Of a stretch of 64,000 bases of DNA, positions 24,530 to 35,704 are shown one piece after another (position 1 is the first letter of the stretch; the number at the start of each line of letters is the position of its first letter). The DNA comes from Arbacia lixula. Taxonomy: Eukaryota; Echinodermata; Echinoidea; Arbacioida; Arbaciidae. A model generated the notes under the pieces. It saw nothing but the letters and a program-made list of their open reading frames with translations. It had not been told where the DNA came from and searched no databases. The stretch covers positions 4,370,356 to 4,434,355 of the forward strand of contig OZ022591.1 of NCBI GenBank assembly GCA_963669155.1, given 5' to 3'. The translations under genes and the position numbers were made by a program.

Positions 24530-25105
24530 CTTAAGGTTATTCTCCTGGTGACAAACAGATGCAACTGCCCAAAAAGTCGGTACTGAATACTTTCCTTTCT
24601 GATATTGAAAGAAACTTACAGTTTGTTGCAAAAGCACACTTTCCATCTCTGTCTCTTTTCTTTCTTTTTCTTGTATAGCTACTTCGTGACTAGTTTATAA
24701 CTATAATCTCAAACATCAGCTCTCCTTTTTTTCCATTTTATTTCAAAAACGTACAAACATACCCACATGGTGTTACTGTAAGTCTTACAATTCTTTAGGA
24801 AACAATGAACCAACGTTTCGATTTGATTTCATATGTGACTGCACTGAGGAGTGATGAGAATATATACATGCCACCAGCAAGCTCCAAACTTAAAAGCTAC
24901 CCCTTTTATAATTCTTACAGAAAATATGTTTCTGCTCCTTGTAAATGAAAAATGAGAGAGGATGAGTGATAGGAAGGGAGAAAGAGTAAGACAGGAAGAT
25001 AGATCTCCGTCACTTACCGCCAATCTCTCTCGATGGCAGACTGAAACCGTCGGTAAATAGTGAAATAACGAGGTACAGAACCAGCCTTCCTGAAACACGC
25101 GCCAT
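15726..25105 (-). CDS. Short-chain collagen C4-like protein without collagen exon (paralogue B), 5 exons
   Basis: Spliced model of 271 residues: exons 25105-25018, 23874-23822, 23275-23170, 19781-19704 and 16216-15726, all GT-AG, phases 1,0,1,1. Seen: signal peptide (MARVSGRLVLYLVISLF), charged heptad-like stretch (about 30-82, including AMREEVNMLK and ALVGESLDQKRAFDELDVRE) likely to form a coiled coil, then directly the C-terminal domain (AVYTRWGRSDC ... ELTCAVCTI). No Gly-X-Y exon was recognisable in the 3.4-kb intron between 19782 and 23169, where paralogue A has one. A phase 1-1 exon can be lost without breaking the frame. That intron instead carries a ~1.9-kb palindrome and a MITE. The alternative is that a divergent collagen exon was missed by eye. 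Confidence 0.82.
16596..17075. repeat. Tandem duplication in paralogue B intron 4
   Basis: 16596-16877 and 16885-17072 share ATGAAAATTCTTAACA, AACACTGCTAACCTTTGGTA, GGCAGCGAAATTACATT and GATTCCGTCGTGAATGACGC in the same order. The first copy carries extra sequence containing a G-run. Confidence 0.8.
17640..17690. repeat. Short TAGGGT-rich stretch
   Basis: Contains TAGGGTTAGGGTTG twice among TAGGTAGG words; telomere-like but very short. Confidence 0.6.
17790..18095. repeat. Interleaved GGGGTGCAA / GGGTTCAA inverted repeat cluster
   Basis: At least a dozen short words of the forms TTGAACCC, GGGTTCAA, GGGGTGCAA and TTGCACCC occur in both orientations within 300 bp, so many alternative stem-loops are possible. 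The frame open through part of it is compositional. Confidence 0.75.
18735..19380 (-). pseudogene. Tc1/mariner-type transposase relic
   Basis: Read on the minus strand across frameshifts: a WAGFHYGGKTSLV-like core, then DDNARPHMAA, FPWSACSSDINPMKY and LREEWDAVPVDVIKN. These are the catalytic-core and C-terminal signatures of Tc1 transposases (DNARPH, PWPACSPDLNPIE-like, EEW-IP-I). Several stops and frame changes, and no intact termini seen, so inactive. Lies in paralogue B intron 4. Confidence 0.85.
19704..19781 (-). CDS. Paralogue B exon 4 (start of C-terminal domain)
   Basis: 78 nt, acceptor atgctag|ATTCT, donor TATGCAG|gtacgt. Encodes SIVGGAVYTRWGRSDCRHG and then SDLVYA. It lacks the Gly/Ser-rich lead-in present in exon 5 of paralogue A, so the exon is 66 nt shorter. 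Confidence 0.85.
19910..21815. repeat. ~1.9-kb near-palindrome (foldback-like) in paralogue B intron 3
   Basis: Left and right arms are inverted copies about 0.9 kb long with a small central loop near 20850. Examples: CCTATCATGGATGGACT (20116) against its reverse complement near 21565; AACAAAAGAAAATCTG (20251) against 21424-21439; CGTGCTGACTCCA (20816) against 20891-20903. The outer match at 19926-19985 versus 21760-21805 (GCCCCCACCTC / GAGGTGGGGC) extends the arms. Divergence between arms is moderate. Confidence 0.85.
22115..22654. mobile_element. MITE with ~105-bp inverted ends and TTAA flanks
   Basis: Left end TTAAAGGGTTACTAAATGAG; right end reverse complement TTAAAGGGTTGCTGAATTAG. The arms stay similar to about 22220 and from about 22549 (AATAAAGTCTCATTTTGAC). 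TTAA at both ends is the target preference of piggyBac elements. A perfect internal palindrome (22250-22283, AACGGCGTGAATAAAATAG...) lies inside. No transposase. Confidence 0.8.
23170..23275 (-). CDS. Paralogue B exon 3 (coiled-coil segment)
   Basis: 106 nt, acceptor ttaatag|GCACAG, donor ACAG|gtaccg, phase 0 to 1. Encodes a strongly charged helix-like segment with hydrophobic spacing typical of a short coiled coil. The first 30 nt and a block near the 3' end align with exon 3 of paralogue A. Confidence 0.8.
23495..23760. repeat. Degenerate TCAATCAC-type tandem repeat
   Basis: Irregular 8-9-bp units (TCAATCACTC, TCAATTACTC, TTAATCAATC) in paralogue B intron 2. Confidence 0.75.
23822..23874 (-). 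CDS. Paralogue B exon 2
   Basis: 53 nt, acceptor ccagtag|AATCA, donor GTTAAAG|gtaag. Encodes STEEILIAMREEVNMLK, amphipathic; same length and phase as exon 2 of paralogue A. Confidence 0.85.
24261..24407. mobile_element. Hairpin element, inverted arms ~45 bp
   Basis: AGACAGAGCCATCTATACAC and AAGTTTGGCCAAC on the left face GTTGGCCAAAC and AGAGATGGCTCT on the right. The centre TGAAAGGGCTTTCTGGGGTA has a second, inverted copy at 48270-48322. Confidence 0.75.
24487..24527. repeat. Poly-C/poly-A run
   Basis: About ten C followed by about thirty A; may be the tail of a decayed retroelement. Confidence 0.7.
25018..25105 (-). CDS. Paralogue B exon 1 (signal peptide)
   Basis: ATG at 25105-25103; 88 nt, donor GGCG|gtaagt, phase 1. 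The signal peptide is colinear with that of paralogue A, and similarity continues about 40 bp upstream of the ATG (ATGCTCA ... AAACTCAGAAT), so 5' untranslated or promoter sequence was included in the duplication. Confidence 0.85.
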
Positions 25106-28100
25106 ATTGATGACTGCAAGTAATGCTCAACACAGTTGAAACTCAGAATGACGTCTCAAAAGTCATGGAAACTTACCACCTGTCTTCCTTAAGCACATTA
25201 TGATAAGACAAGTATCTGTGCAATGATTGTTTGGCCAGTACTTCATGATGATGAGTCAACATTTAGGCCTACCTGCGATAAGATAACAATCGATAAAAGT
25301 CACCTTAACAGTATGCACAGTGGTTGGAGCAGACTGGAAAGCAAGGGGAGGAGGAGGATATTTCGGTGTTAATGCACTTTGGTATTCCACATATAATGTA
25401 CTCAATGGGAACGCTGCAATACTGATTGTCGTTGGCAGAGAAGTGACCTAGAATAGGATCAGGAGCTCAATAATCCCGAGTCCAAGTCCTGTAGTTAAGA
25501 GTCCAGGTTAAGAGCCCGACTCATTTAGAAGGTAATTGAGGATTAAAGTCTCTCAGGTACAAACTGTGTGTCAATTTTTTACGGGTTTTGTAGAATGACA
25601 ATGAAATAATCTTGTGCGTGTTCTCGCAACCTTGGTTGAAGGCAACATATTAAGATACCAAACGGTTCGTGGAATGCTTTCCTTTTCGTTCGGGACATGC
25701 GATGGGCCCATCGCCATTACAGAGGGGAACTGATGGTAGTCGGTAAGGGTCATGAGCTTATATGTCCCAAAGTCACGACACCTGAACTCCTGGAAACTAT
25801 TGCCTAACTTTTCTTTTCATTCCACTCTAGTGTGTTGTTTTTCTTATATCTCTAAACATTATAAAAAAAAAAACATCGTGTACCTTCTCTATTTTTTCTC
25901 CTTTTTTTTTGGGGGGGGGGATCTTTTTTACATCAAATTTTTCTTTTATTTTCTTTCTCTAATAGCAGGTAGCTTGGACGATGCAAACTATAAACAGAAT
26001 AGTACTCATTACATGCAGAACGCGTAAAACTTACTAAAATGTACTCCAAATATATGCCTTTGACCAATAACGTATTAAGAGGTAAAATGCACACTCACCA
26101 CTATTCTTTGCCAATTTTTGTAAAGGAATAAACAGTGATTGGAAGGTAAAAACAGTAATTAGTTCGGAATTAAAAATTTGTAAAAAAAAAATGGACAAGT
26201 TTAAGGTGGTCTGTATTAGCAAATTCATGCAAAGACATGGGCTGGCAAATGCACGATTACACCATCTATTCATCATTTTACGATAAAGTGGCGAGAGAAA
26301 GAAAAATTATTAATAAAATCTCAAAGAAAAGGACAAAGTGAGGGATAGAACAGATTACGGTGACAAAAATCACATTTCAAATGAAATGAAATTATGACCC
26401 TACCCACCCCAGGAGGCGAACGGTGGTGGCGCGTTCTTAAAGCAGCACCTTAAACAATTTATCCACAAAATTAATCTGCCCATTCACTTGATACATAATG
26501 CAAAGAGGGGGATAGGATCATTTAAAAATCTAACTTCAAGGTGAAACTTCGCCATAACCCCGACATCTTATTAAAACACGGAGTCACACGTGTGACAGCT
26601 AGTAGACTCAGCTACAACATACTAAAATTTCAGAATAAAAGATCCAAACATGAGCAAGTTACAGCGCGTAGACGATCGTCATGTCCTTTCATGATTTGAA
26701 ATAAATGCCCCTTCCATTGACATAACACGTACATACGTCCGATTTTTACTTTAATGCCTATAATCTAAATTTACACCATGATGACGTGATAAAAATGAAA
26801 AATGAAGGCAACTTTTACCATATAGTAATGCCTCAGCAACAGCATAATAACATTTGGATTACATTTGATACAGGATTACTGAGATACGCAATAACGGGTA
26901 GAAAGTTTATGACGTTATACGTGAAAAATCATTTTTGCGATTCATGTGGCAATATGATGACGTCACGATGTAGAAAATGAGACATGAAATCACATCTACA
27001 TTTCATACTTTTTTGGAATATTCAACAAAAATGGGAGTCGCCAGCCATTCTGAGGAGCAATGGCCGATTGAAGGTAGTCATGTTTTTTTTTTACAATATT
27101 TGCACACAAAACGCATAGACTCACGGGCAGACTTTGAACTTTAACGCCCCGCACGTCTTTTTATTGCATGAACATGGCTCCAAGTGACGAGACATGATGT
27201 GTGTAGTTTGAAAAACATTAACCAGTGAAAAAGGGTATTCCGACGTTGTGTTTTCGTTACGCGCGTAAAAACGTGCGAACGCGCTAGCACACGCGGACAT
27301 TTTTGAAATGTTTTAAATGGCCTGAAATAGATGCAAAACATATTTTACTTGATTTGGAGCATTTTTAAATTTTGCGCGCACGTTAATGCACTTTTTTTCT
27401 GAATGCGTTCTTGTACATTAAAATTAATTGTCTTATCATCAACTTAATACCAAATTTTAAAAGCTAAAGATGATCAGTTCTAGAGATATATTAAATAATA
27501 GACTTTCATTAAATTGCTCGTTGATGACGTCACGGTCTTGCCATGACGTTGAAAAATATTGCACTGACAAATTCACATAGCCTATTCATGATCAAAAATA
27601 ATCATAAAACATGACACGTGAGTTGCTGAGATATAGATGACGCAAAAAAGTGGGGGCATGGAATAAAAAAAATAATAAAGAAAATTCTAACGAAGTATAT
27701 GTACATACTGCAATTATGAAACGAATTTGCTTGCGTCTGAAAAAAATGTATACTACTTAGACTTGTTAGAGACATCGTCATTTTCGCGCGTGCTTGGAAA
27801 ACAATAGGCCTACCTTTTTTGCATTTCATGCTGGTCTTTTTCATATTGGCAAGTATTCAAACTGAATAGTAGATTCGACACGAGTCGCCTGACTCAAAAT
27901 GTGAAAACGCTCTTCTCTGATGGGATGAACTCTATAATAAAGGCGTTCAGGGGAGAGCGGGGAAGCGACTGTCTTGCCGAGGCTAATTGGAACTACCGGG
28001 GAAGGGGGAGGCTTGCGGAAGAGGGTACTTTTCGAGTAAGCTACGAACAAGGGGCGGTGGCACTGACTCGTCCGAACCCGAGGGAAACTTCACGCACTAC

Positions 28101-28348
28101 GCACACACTCACACACGCACACGCGTACAAGAACGACAACCACCTTAACTACTGAGTCTATACGGACTCAAGTAGACATCAAGGGTACACCATTCGTGTG
28201 CTACATCTACAAACGCACAACACACGCGCACGCTTACGTCATTTTATGTTATGATGTATGTACATGTGTGAACTTTACATCGCAACTGTTTCCCCCCTTA
28301 CCATTTGATTGGATCTATAAACTCGGGCCTTGCCTTGGCGAATCCAAA
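25106..28348. other. Intergenic region between divergent genes
   Basis: Separates the minus-strand collagen-like gene from the plus-strand membrane-protein gene, so both promoters should lie here. The stretch 27950-28348 is more GC-rich and leads directly into the ATG at 28349. Otherwise AT-rich, with no coding region recognised. Confidence 0.5.
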
Positions 28349-28555
28349 ATGGCGGCCGTAGAGACAAGGAGAGCTAAAAATGGCGGCGAGGGTTCGCACA
28401 GGAGACAGGAGCGACCGGTAACCTTCGCCGAGTTCGGTCTGGACCTCAAGCCCTACTTCACAGAGTTCAAGGACCACGACCGGCCGTCGACGTTCGCCGA
28501 CTTCGGTGTCGACGTTGAAAGCGAAAGACCCACCGTGGATACATTGGTCGGCCCG
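28349..28555 (+). CDS. Membrane protein exon 1 (N-terminal region)
   Basis: The ATG at 28349 sits in aaaATGGCGG, a good initiation context. Encodes a basic start (MAAVETRRAKNGGEG) followed by two copies of a motif of form TFA-D/E-FG-L/V-D-L/V about 25 residues apart. Donor GGCCCG|gtaatg, phase 0. The exon is GC-rich relative to its surroundings. It may belong to another gene if the long first intron is wrong. Confidence 0.6.
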
Positions 28556-29072
28556 GTAATGTACATTCCATCGTGCTGTGTTTCATAGGGTTAAACATAC
28601 AGTTTAGGTTACGAGCATAAGCGGTGCAACTAATTATGTTATTTATGTTTTAACTATTGCCATCCTGGACCTGTTTTTTCCTACCCTCAAAATGTCGTCA
28701 AGAGAAAAAAAAACATGTCGTAAGCCTGTGTATTTGTTAAACAGGCTGACACTTCGAATTATATTCTTTCTCTGAGGTAATCCCATTCAAGATCAGTAAC
28801 TTTCAGCATTAATTCTTGCGCTGTACTGGCACAATGCGTTATCATCTCTTTGCGTGCCATGAGTGTATTTTTTTTTCTATGAAGCACATACAGGGTTAAG
28901 AAGAGTCATAAGTATGTTATAACTTTCTTGCTTTATACATGTTTCTTTGTTTTGTTTTGTGCAGTTATTATTATGCAGTGCTTGCGAAAGTTTTGGGATT
29001 TTGTACATTTGTATTTCTATTAGTAGTCAGTAGTAGAGGTAGTAGTAGAAGTAGCAGCAGTAGTAGTAGTAA

Positions 29073-29125
<53 letters not shown>

Positions 29126-29126
29126 C

Positions 29127-29177
<51 letters not shown>

Positions 29178-29239
29178 AAGTGGTGGTGGTAGTAGAAGTA
29201 GGAATAGAAATCGTAGTAGTAGAAGTAGTAGTAATAGTA

Positions 29240-29290
<51 letters not shown>

Positions 29291-29405
29291 CTAGTAGTAG
29301 GAGTACGAGTAGTAGTAGTAGAAGTAGTAGTAGTAGTAGAAGAAGCAGATGTAGTAGAAGTAGTACCAGTAGTAGTAGTAGTAGCAGTAGTATTTGTAGT
29401 CATAT

Positions 29406-29436
<31 letters not shown>

Positions 29437-29453
29437 CGTAGTAGTGGTAGTAA

Positions 29454-29504
<51 letters not shown>

Positions 29505-32500
29505 AAGTAGTAGTGGTAGAAGTAGAAGAAGAACATGAAGAGGTAGTAGTTGTAATAGTAGGAGTAAAGGTGTGATATAGTTGTCGTTGAATGATTAACT
29601 ATTATCCCGCTCACAAATTGATAGAATCTAAAAACTGACCTTTCTCCGAAATATGATTGCTCCCTTCTCGACACAGACGTCTCGGTACAAGACTAATAGA
29701 GACCGACTTAGCGAAGCGTCTATTATAACCCCTAAATGAAAAGTGAGCGGATTAAAGGGTTATAACACTTCCTGCGGTTTTGGAATGAAGTGTAATTGCG
29801 CTTCTGCCCCTTTCTGGACCAGATAAATCATTGCTGTTCCTTGGGATTTATGTGTACTTCATCTGCGACAATGCCTGTCAGACGCCTTAATGATTAGAGC
29901 TATCAATGTGACATGTACATAAAAATATCAACCATTCATGAGCCAGATAAACTGCTGCTCTATGGGATTTGTGTGTAATAGCTGTGAAAGGGGGCGCATG
30001 CTGCACACAAAGAGACAATGATAGTATTAATGATGGCACACTTAGTTGTGAGATGTTATTCATTCTTTTCAAATCATTTATGTTTTCTTGTGTAATGATC
30101 TTGGTTACTTTAAATACGTTCTCAGGAGAACAAAACATATGCCAGCTGTGAAGTCCCGTGCTTCAACATTAAGCCTTTGTGTACTGCTCTATGTAAATTG
30201 CGTGTATTAATAGTGTGAAAAGTCACATGTGGCGGACGAAGAGTTAACAAATAATGTAAGAAGTGTCACACGAGCCACATACAGGGCAAGCACACATGTA
30301 GAGGTTGGGGAGTCATAGCACCTATCTCAGCTAGAGCTGCTGTTACAATATCCTCTCTCTTCCTCTCTCTTCACGTAGCAATGACTTTCAGGACATAAAC
30401 ACGTCATCGGTTGTTTTGATAGGACGTATAAGTCTGTTTATAATCTTAACCCGTCCTCTGCCGTCAAGATGATCTGCCTGTATTGACACTGTCTACATGC
30501 GTATACAAATCCCATACACCATGGAGGGCGCTATTTTGTATGGCAATCAAAGAGGTAACAGACTTCGAATGCACGATCGACCTCGGCGCCTTAAGATGTG
30601 ATATGTGTGTAAGTTTTTTTTTTTTTTTTTTTTTAAGGGGTGTTTTTTATCCATTCATTATTTGTATTATATCAGTAAACCTCAGAATTCCAAGTTTATT
30701 AGTAACATTAACACAATAAATGTCTGTAAAAAAAAAAAAACCTTAATGCTGCGAACATCATTACAGAGGTCAGTGGTACACTTTAAGGCAGCCGGCCTAT
30801 AAGCCCTATATGAATTTACATAAAACACAACCGTCCATATTATGTTATTTATACCTAACAATATGATATTCCATCCAAATTAAATACAAAATCGTTATTC
30901 TGGTAGATAGGATCTGAGTACAAACATATAATGACTTGAGGGCGTTATAAAATCATATCAATGAAATTGATGATTTTTTTTTTTTTGGGGGGGGGGAGTG
31001 TTTCTTTAGATAATAATATTCATGGTGATAATAATAGTGATGATAATGACAAGAATGCTGATAATGGTAATAATGATATTAGTAATAATGCTAGTAATAA
31101 TAGTATTGATGATATTGATACTATTATCGATAAAAAAAAAATAATAGTCATAATGATTACGATAATAATCACACACATTAAAACCGCACTTCATACTTTG
31201 TTTCTGAGAGCTACGGAGTTTCCTCCCAATGCGGTGGCCTATTACTGTACAACGTGTTGCGAGTGCGTTGATTTAACCATTGTTGTTGTTATTGTTGTTG
31301 TTGATTGAGGATGTAGGCTACGGTATACGGGAGGCTGGGGGATAAGCTCGCAGTCGTCATGTTTATCTCCCGTGACATACGCAGTATAGAGCTGAGCAGA
31401 TACCCATGATTGCAGTCAGCCGTTATACGGGGCGAGAAGTATGGATACAGCGCCGTTGAGATTTCAATACCCCCCAAAATAGACGCTTCACATGTCCGTT
31501 TGTCTACATACGACTCTATTTAAAGCCCGGCTTCCCCCGTAAGTGACAGCTGTAACATAGCATCAGCGCAGCGGAAGTCTGTCACAAAACGACTGGGAAC
31601 GCATCAACGCGGTTTTTAAGGGGGCAGCGAAACCCAGAACACAGTTTGATTTAAGTTAAAGAATAGACGTATCAGACAAGTAGATAAAGCGAAAGTTGGA
31701 GGGATTTCCGACTACACTTAACGTTATAAGGCAATGTTGGCGGTGATTTCTAGTCGTATTCATTAGCCCTGATTTATGTCATGGACATGTCGATTAGTTT
31801 GTCGCAAAAGGTGTCACGCACTTTGAAATCTCGTTGATGTTCCCACGTGTCGTACCTTATATGGGCATGTCCTTGTCCCAGACTACAATCAGACAATCCA
31901 TAAACAAGACAATTCCTCATTCAGCCATGACGTCACCAACGAACAGTAGTTTAATTAGTAATGCAACATTCCATAGTTTGTGATTACAATCCATGTTATA
32001 TTCTTCCTTGCGTTAATTTGGTTTATGATTTGAATCATTCCGTTCATCATGAAAAAGATATTTAACGAAATATACAAATATATTTCTTGCCGATTATATG
32101 ATGTGCAAAACATGTTATTATACAGATGCACTACAATATGGAATCAACGTAGAACTATGTTTAAGACATATTGATATCCAAAGCTGCCATGTTGTCAGTT
32201 ATTTTGACTGCTCTGTTTTCTTTCTTCAGCAAATAAAGTTGTTGGGTTTTTTTTTAAACAAAGATTGTTTCTCGTCAAAATTGAGTTTGACAAGGCAGAG
32301 AATGGCTCTGATTACCTTAAAAGTCTTCCTCAGACAACCAACTGCATTTTGTAAACGTGTTCGTTATGTTTGTTTTATCCTTACATTGTGTACCATGTTT
32401 ACGTGGGCTGCAACGCGAGTAATCCCGAACGAACTTCCAGACAGCTTCTAATTTGACCTTGATTTATTCATTAATTCATGAATCATTTATTCATGCATGT

Positions 32501-35500
32501 ATATATTTTATAATCCCTTTCTTTCTATACAAATTCGTAATGAATCGAGTGCCTGCATGTAATCATACAACTTGCATACCTTGATTTATTTTTTAACCGT
32601 CTATCGATCATTTGTTCATTTACTGAGTATAATACAGTTTTCTGTTGTCGGTTATGTGGTTAGCTTCTGTAGTAGGGTAGATATGGATGTGTAGATAATA
32701 TACAACTATGCAGGATAACCGTTTTGATTAAAAAGACGGGAAAGGCACCACCCCCCCCCCCCTCCTTCGCATCACCAACCACCCCTCCCCCTTCTCTCCC
32801 TTTCCCCCTCCCCTTACCTTCTACCCACTGGTTCTAGCAGGTATAATAATGTGTGCCAACTTTCCCTATCGATCGGGGAGAGCTCTAAAGCCACAAACGT
32901 GAGTAATGTTTAAACAAGGTCAGAGTGACATTTTGTTTCTTGCTGCTAAATGATTTTGATGATGAAAGATTAAGATGTGCCCGAAAAGTTGTCGCCATCT
33001 TTAACAATCCTTATTTCTGTTGCTGTTGTTTCCATTTTGGAAATTCTAGGAAATTAGTACGGATTATTCTAAGTTACTTTCCCCACTAGCACCCCAAAGG
33101 AAATATCAGTCTGCCAGAAGGGTAGAAATCATCTGATCATGTTCTGTTTTTTTTCCTAGACAGACAATACACTTTTGGATATATTAGTTTGTTATTACAT
33201 ATGTTACATGGGTCAATGTACTATGTTTATATTGTTGAAGAAGCGTTGTCTTTTTAATATGCCTGTCATATTAATTGATTAAAAACATGCATGAATCTAT
33301 TATCACGATAATCATCACGATATGACAGCGTATGCAGATAATAGAGATATACACGAGAAGGAAACGTTGTATCAATATCATCATAGTATCATACAATCAA
33401 AATGATTTTACGACAAAAAAATATTGAATTTATATTTTAAAGGCGTGGTTGTGTCGACAGACATGTCGCCAGCTGTACTGCCTTTACTTCGTGGCGAATG
33501 AGTGAAGAAGACAGACTTATTTGGTTAGGTGTAATGAGAAGAATTTGGTATACGAATACGTTTGTGGTGTGAGACTACGGATTTAATGCGTTACTTCGCT
33601 ATTAACTCCCTAAGTCCCTTAGATAATAACCCCTGTTGAAATTTGCATGCGACAATCCCTACTTCATAATGAGAAGATTTACGTGTTCTTGTTTTGAAAG
33701 AACATGCCGTTACACGATATTTGGGTGACTTAAAATGAGAGCAGATTAATTTGTTCCGGACCTATAACCATAACGACTGTGTATTCTAACTCGACACGGA
33801 CGCTTGTGGGGTTTAGTTCCACCATGGACCCTACCACGAATGGTTCCGCCGAGTTAGGTGCGAGGGTAAGGGTTGGTTATGGGTATGCGTGTAGGGGCAG
33901 GTGCGAGGGGCGGGTGGGGTGGAGAGGGGGAATTGGAGGGGGTGGACTGGGTCCTGAAGTATACCGCGGCCGGTGGTCCAGTGCTAATTACTTGATCCGG
34001 AATAGGTAACTACCCGCTTGTTATATGGAGTGGCCAATACACCGCATATACGCTGCACGAAAGGAGACGAATCGTGTTAACGGTACGGGGTAGTTGTGCT
34101 ACAGATGACCAAACTCCGAAATGATGGGTCTCGTTGATTTTCTAACAATTTGATCATCTTTAGCTCAAATCAAATTCCAACTGAATGACGCTTTAATGAT
34201 TACGGGGCTCATAGTCGCTTCCACCAATATTGTTTACCTCTAGACAGTACAGTGAAGCCTGATCAGACGATCCGTAGATTTAACTTGGGTGTATGAATGG
34301 ATTGATTTACAAGTATGACTGACATCAAATCGGAAAGCCACGGTGCTATAAAGAAAGATGTGAATCGTTCGTAGTTACACGGCATGTTTAAACAAAGAGT
34401 AATACAGCTCAGGTAAATCAGTTGTGTATATAATCTTTGTTCATATAATATTGGTTTTCGATAAGCTGTCACTAATGCCTTTTCGCTGCAGAGTGTCAGT
34501 ACAGCTTTTAAAAGACAAAGGTATTTCTCTTCGCCTGCCTGATCACCATAATTATCATTATCATTATCAGTATTATCACTATGATTATAGGTAGTTATCA
34601 TAAGTGTAATCATTAGCATCATCGTGATTATTTTGATTGTTATCATAATTGTCACTAATGTGGTTATCATTATCATGATAGATTTTTAGTTTAATCTATA
34701 TTTAGAATTTGTATAATTAGTAAAAGTACCAGGGAAAATGATCATTCTTATCATCAACCACCATATCACCAGTACCGGAAGTTCTCCAAGCTGAACCGAG
34801 AGGAGAAGATCTTCCTTGTCGCCTGCCTGCTCACCATCCTTGCTACCCTCGGCTTGACGGCAGACCGAGTCGCCATCGTCGAGAAGGCCTCCGACGAATT
34901 CACCTTCGCCATCCTGCTCCTCATCAACATCCGTAAGTTTATGTTAACCCGTCCGCTACCAGGCATCACTGAAGCTCTTTGAGAGTTGCGTGCATAACTC
35001 GTGACAAAATAAAGACGATGGTACTTTGGGAGTTAAACCATATTGTGCCATGCATCAAGCTCTATGAGAGCGTACAAGTAATGAATTAAGTCCTGTTCTT
35101 TTGAAGTTGAACTAATCCTCAAATTGTCAACCGCTGTACAAAATTACACCAGACGGAAAAACACTTCGTCTGAGAACAGGTTTAGTAAGTACAAATGTTA
35201 AAAGTTCTTTCTTAATGGTAGGGTATCCCTATTGCGGGTCAAAAAATACAATTGAGCAAATACCAGGTACCTCCCTCAAGATATTACGGTTGAAGTCTGT
35301 CTTTTATTTTTCTTTATTTCTTCACTAACTTCCTTTGTAAAATGAACACTTTCATCTTTCTGTTTGTTGTTGTGTTTTGTTCTTGCAGTATTCTGTTTGT
35401 TCTACGTGGTGAACGGAGTCCTCGGCGAGCACGTGTACGAGCTCTTCGTCTTCGCTTTCAGCATGTCCGTCATCTTCGTCTACTGCATCACGAATTTCCT

Positions 35501-35648
35501 CGAGACGTCGGAGGATTCGATCGAGCTGGTGGGTGACCACGAACCCATAATAGGGACGAGTGAAGGCATGGAAGGAGGGGAGAGGGGGGCGCGGGGGAAA
35601 TTAAAGACATATCGCTAGAGACAGGGAGACGAAGAGAGAGGGAGAGAA

Positions 35649-35704
<56 letters not shown>

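Noticed and set aside
28939..29575. Long Ser-, Val- and Thr-rich open frames
   Set aside because: All come from one AGT triplet array that is open in several frames on both strands.
32098..32451. 117-codon plus-strand frame
   Set aside because: No recognisable domain, AT-rich, inside intron 1 of the membrane-protein gene; no splice-site or homology support.
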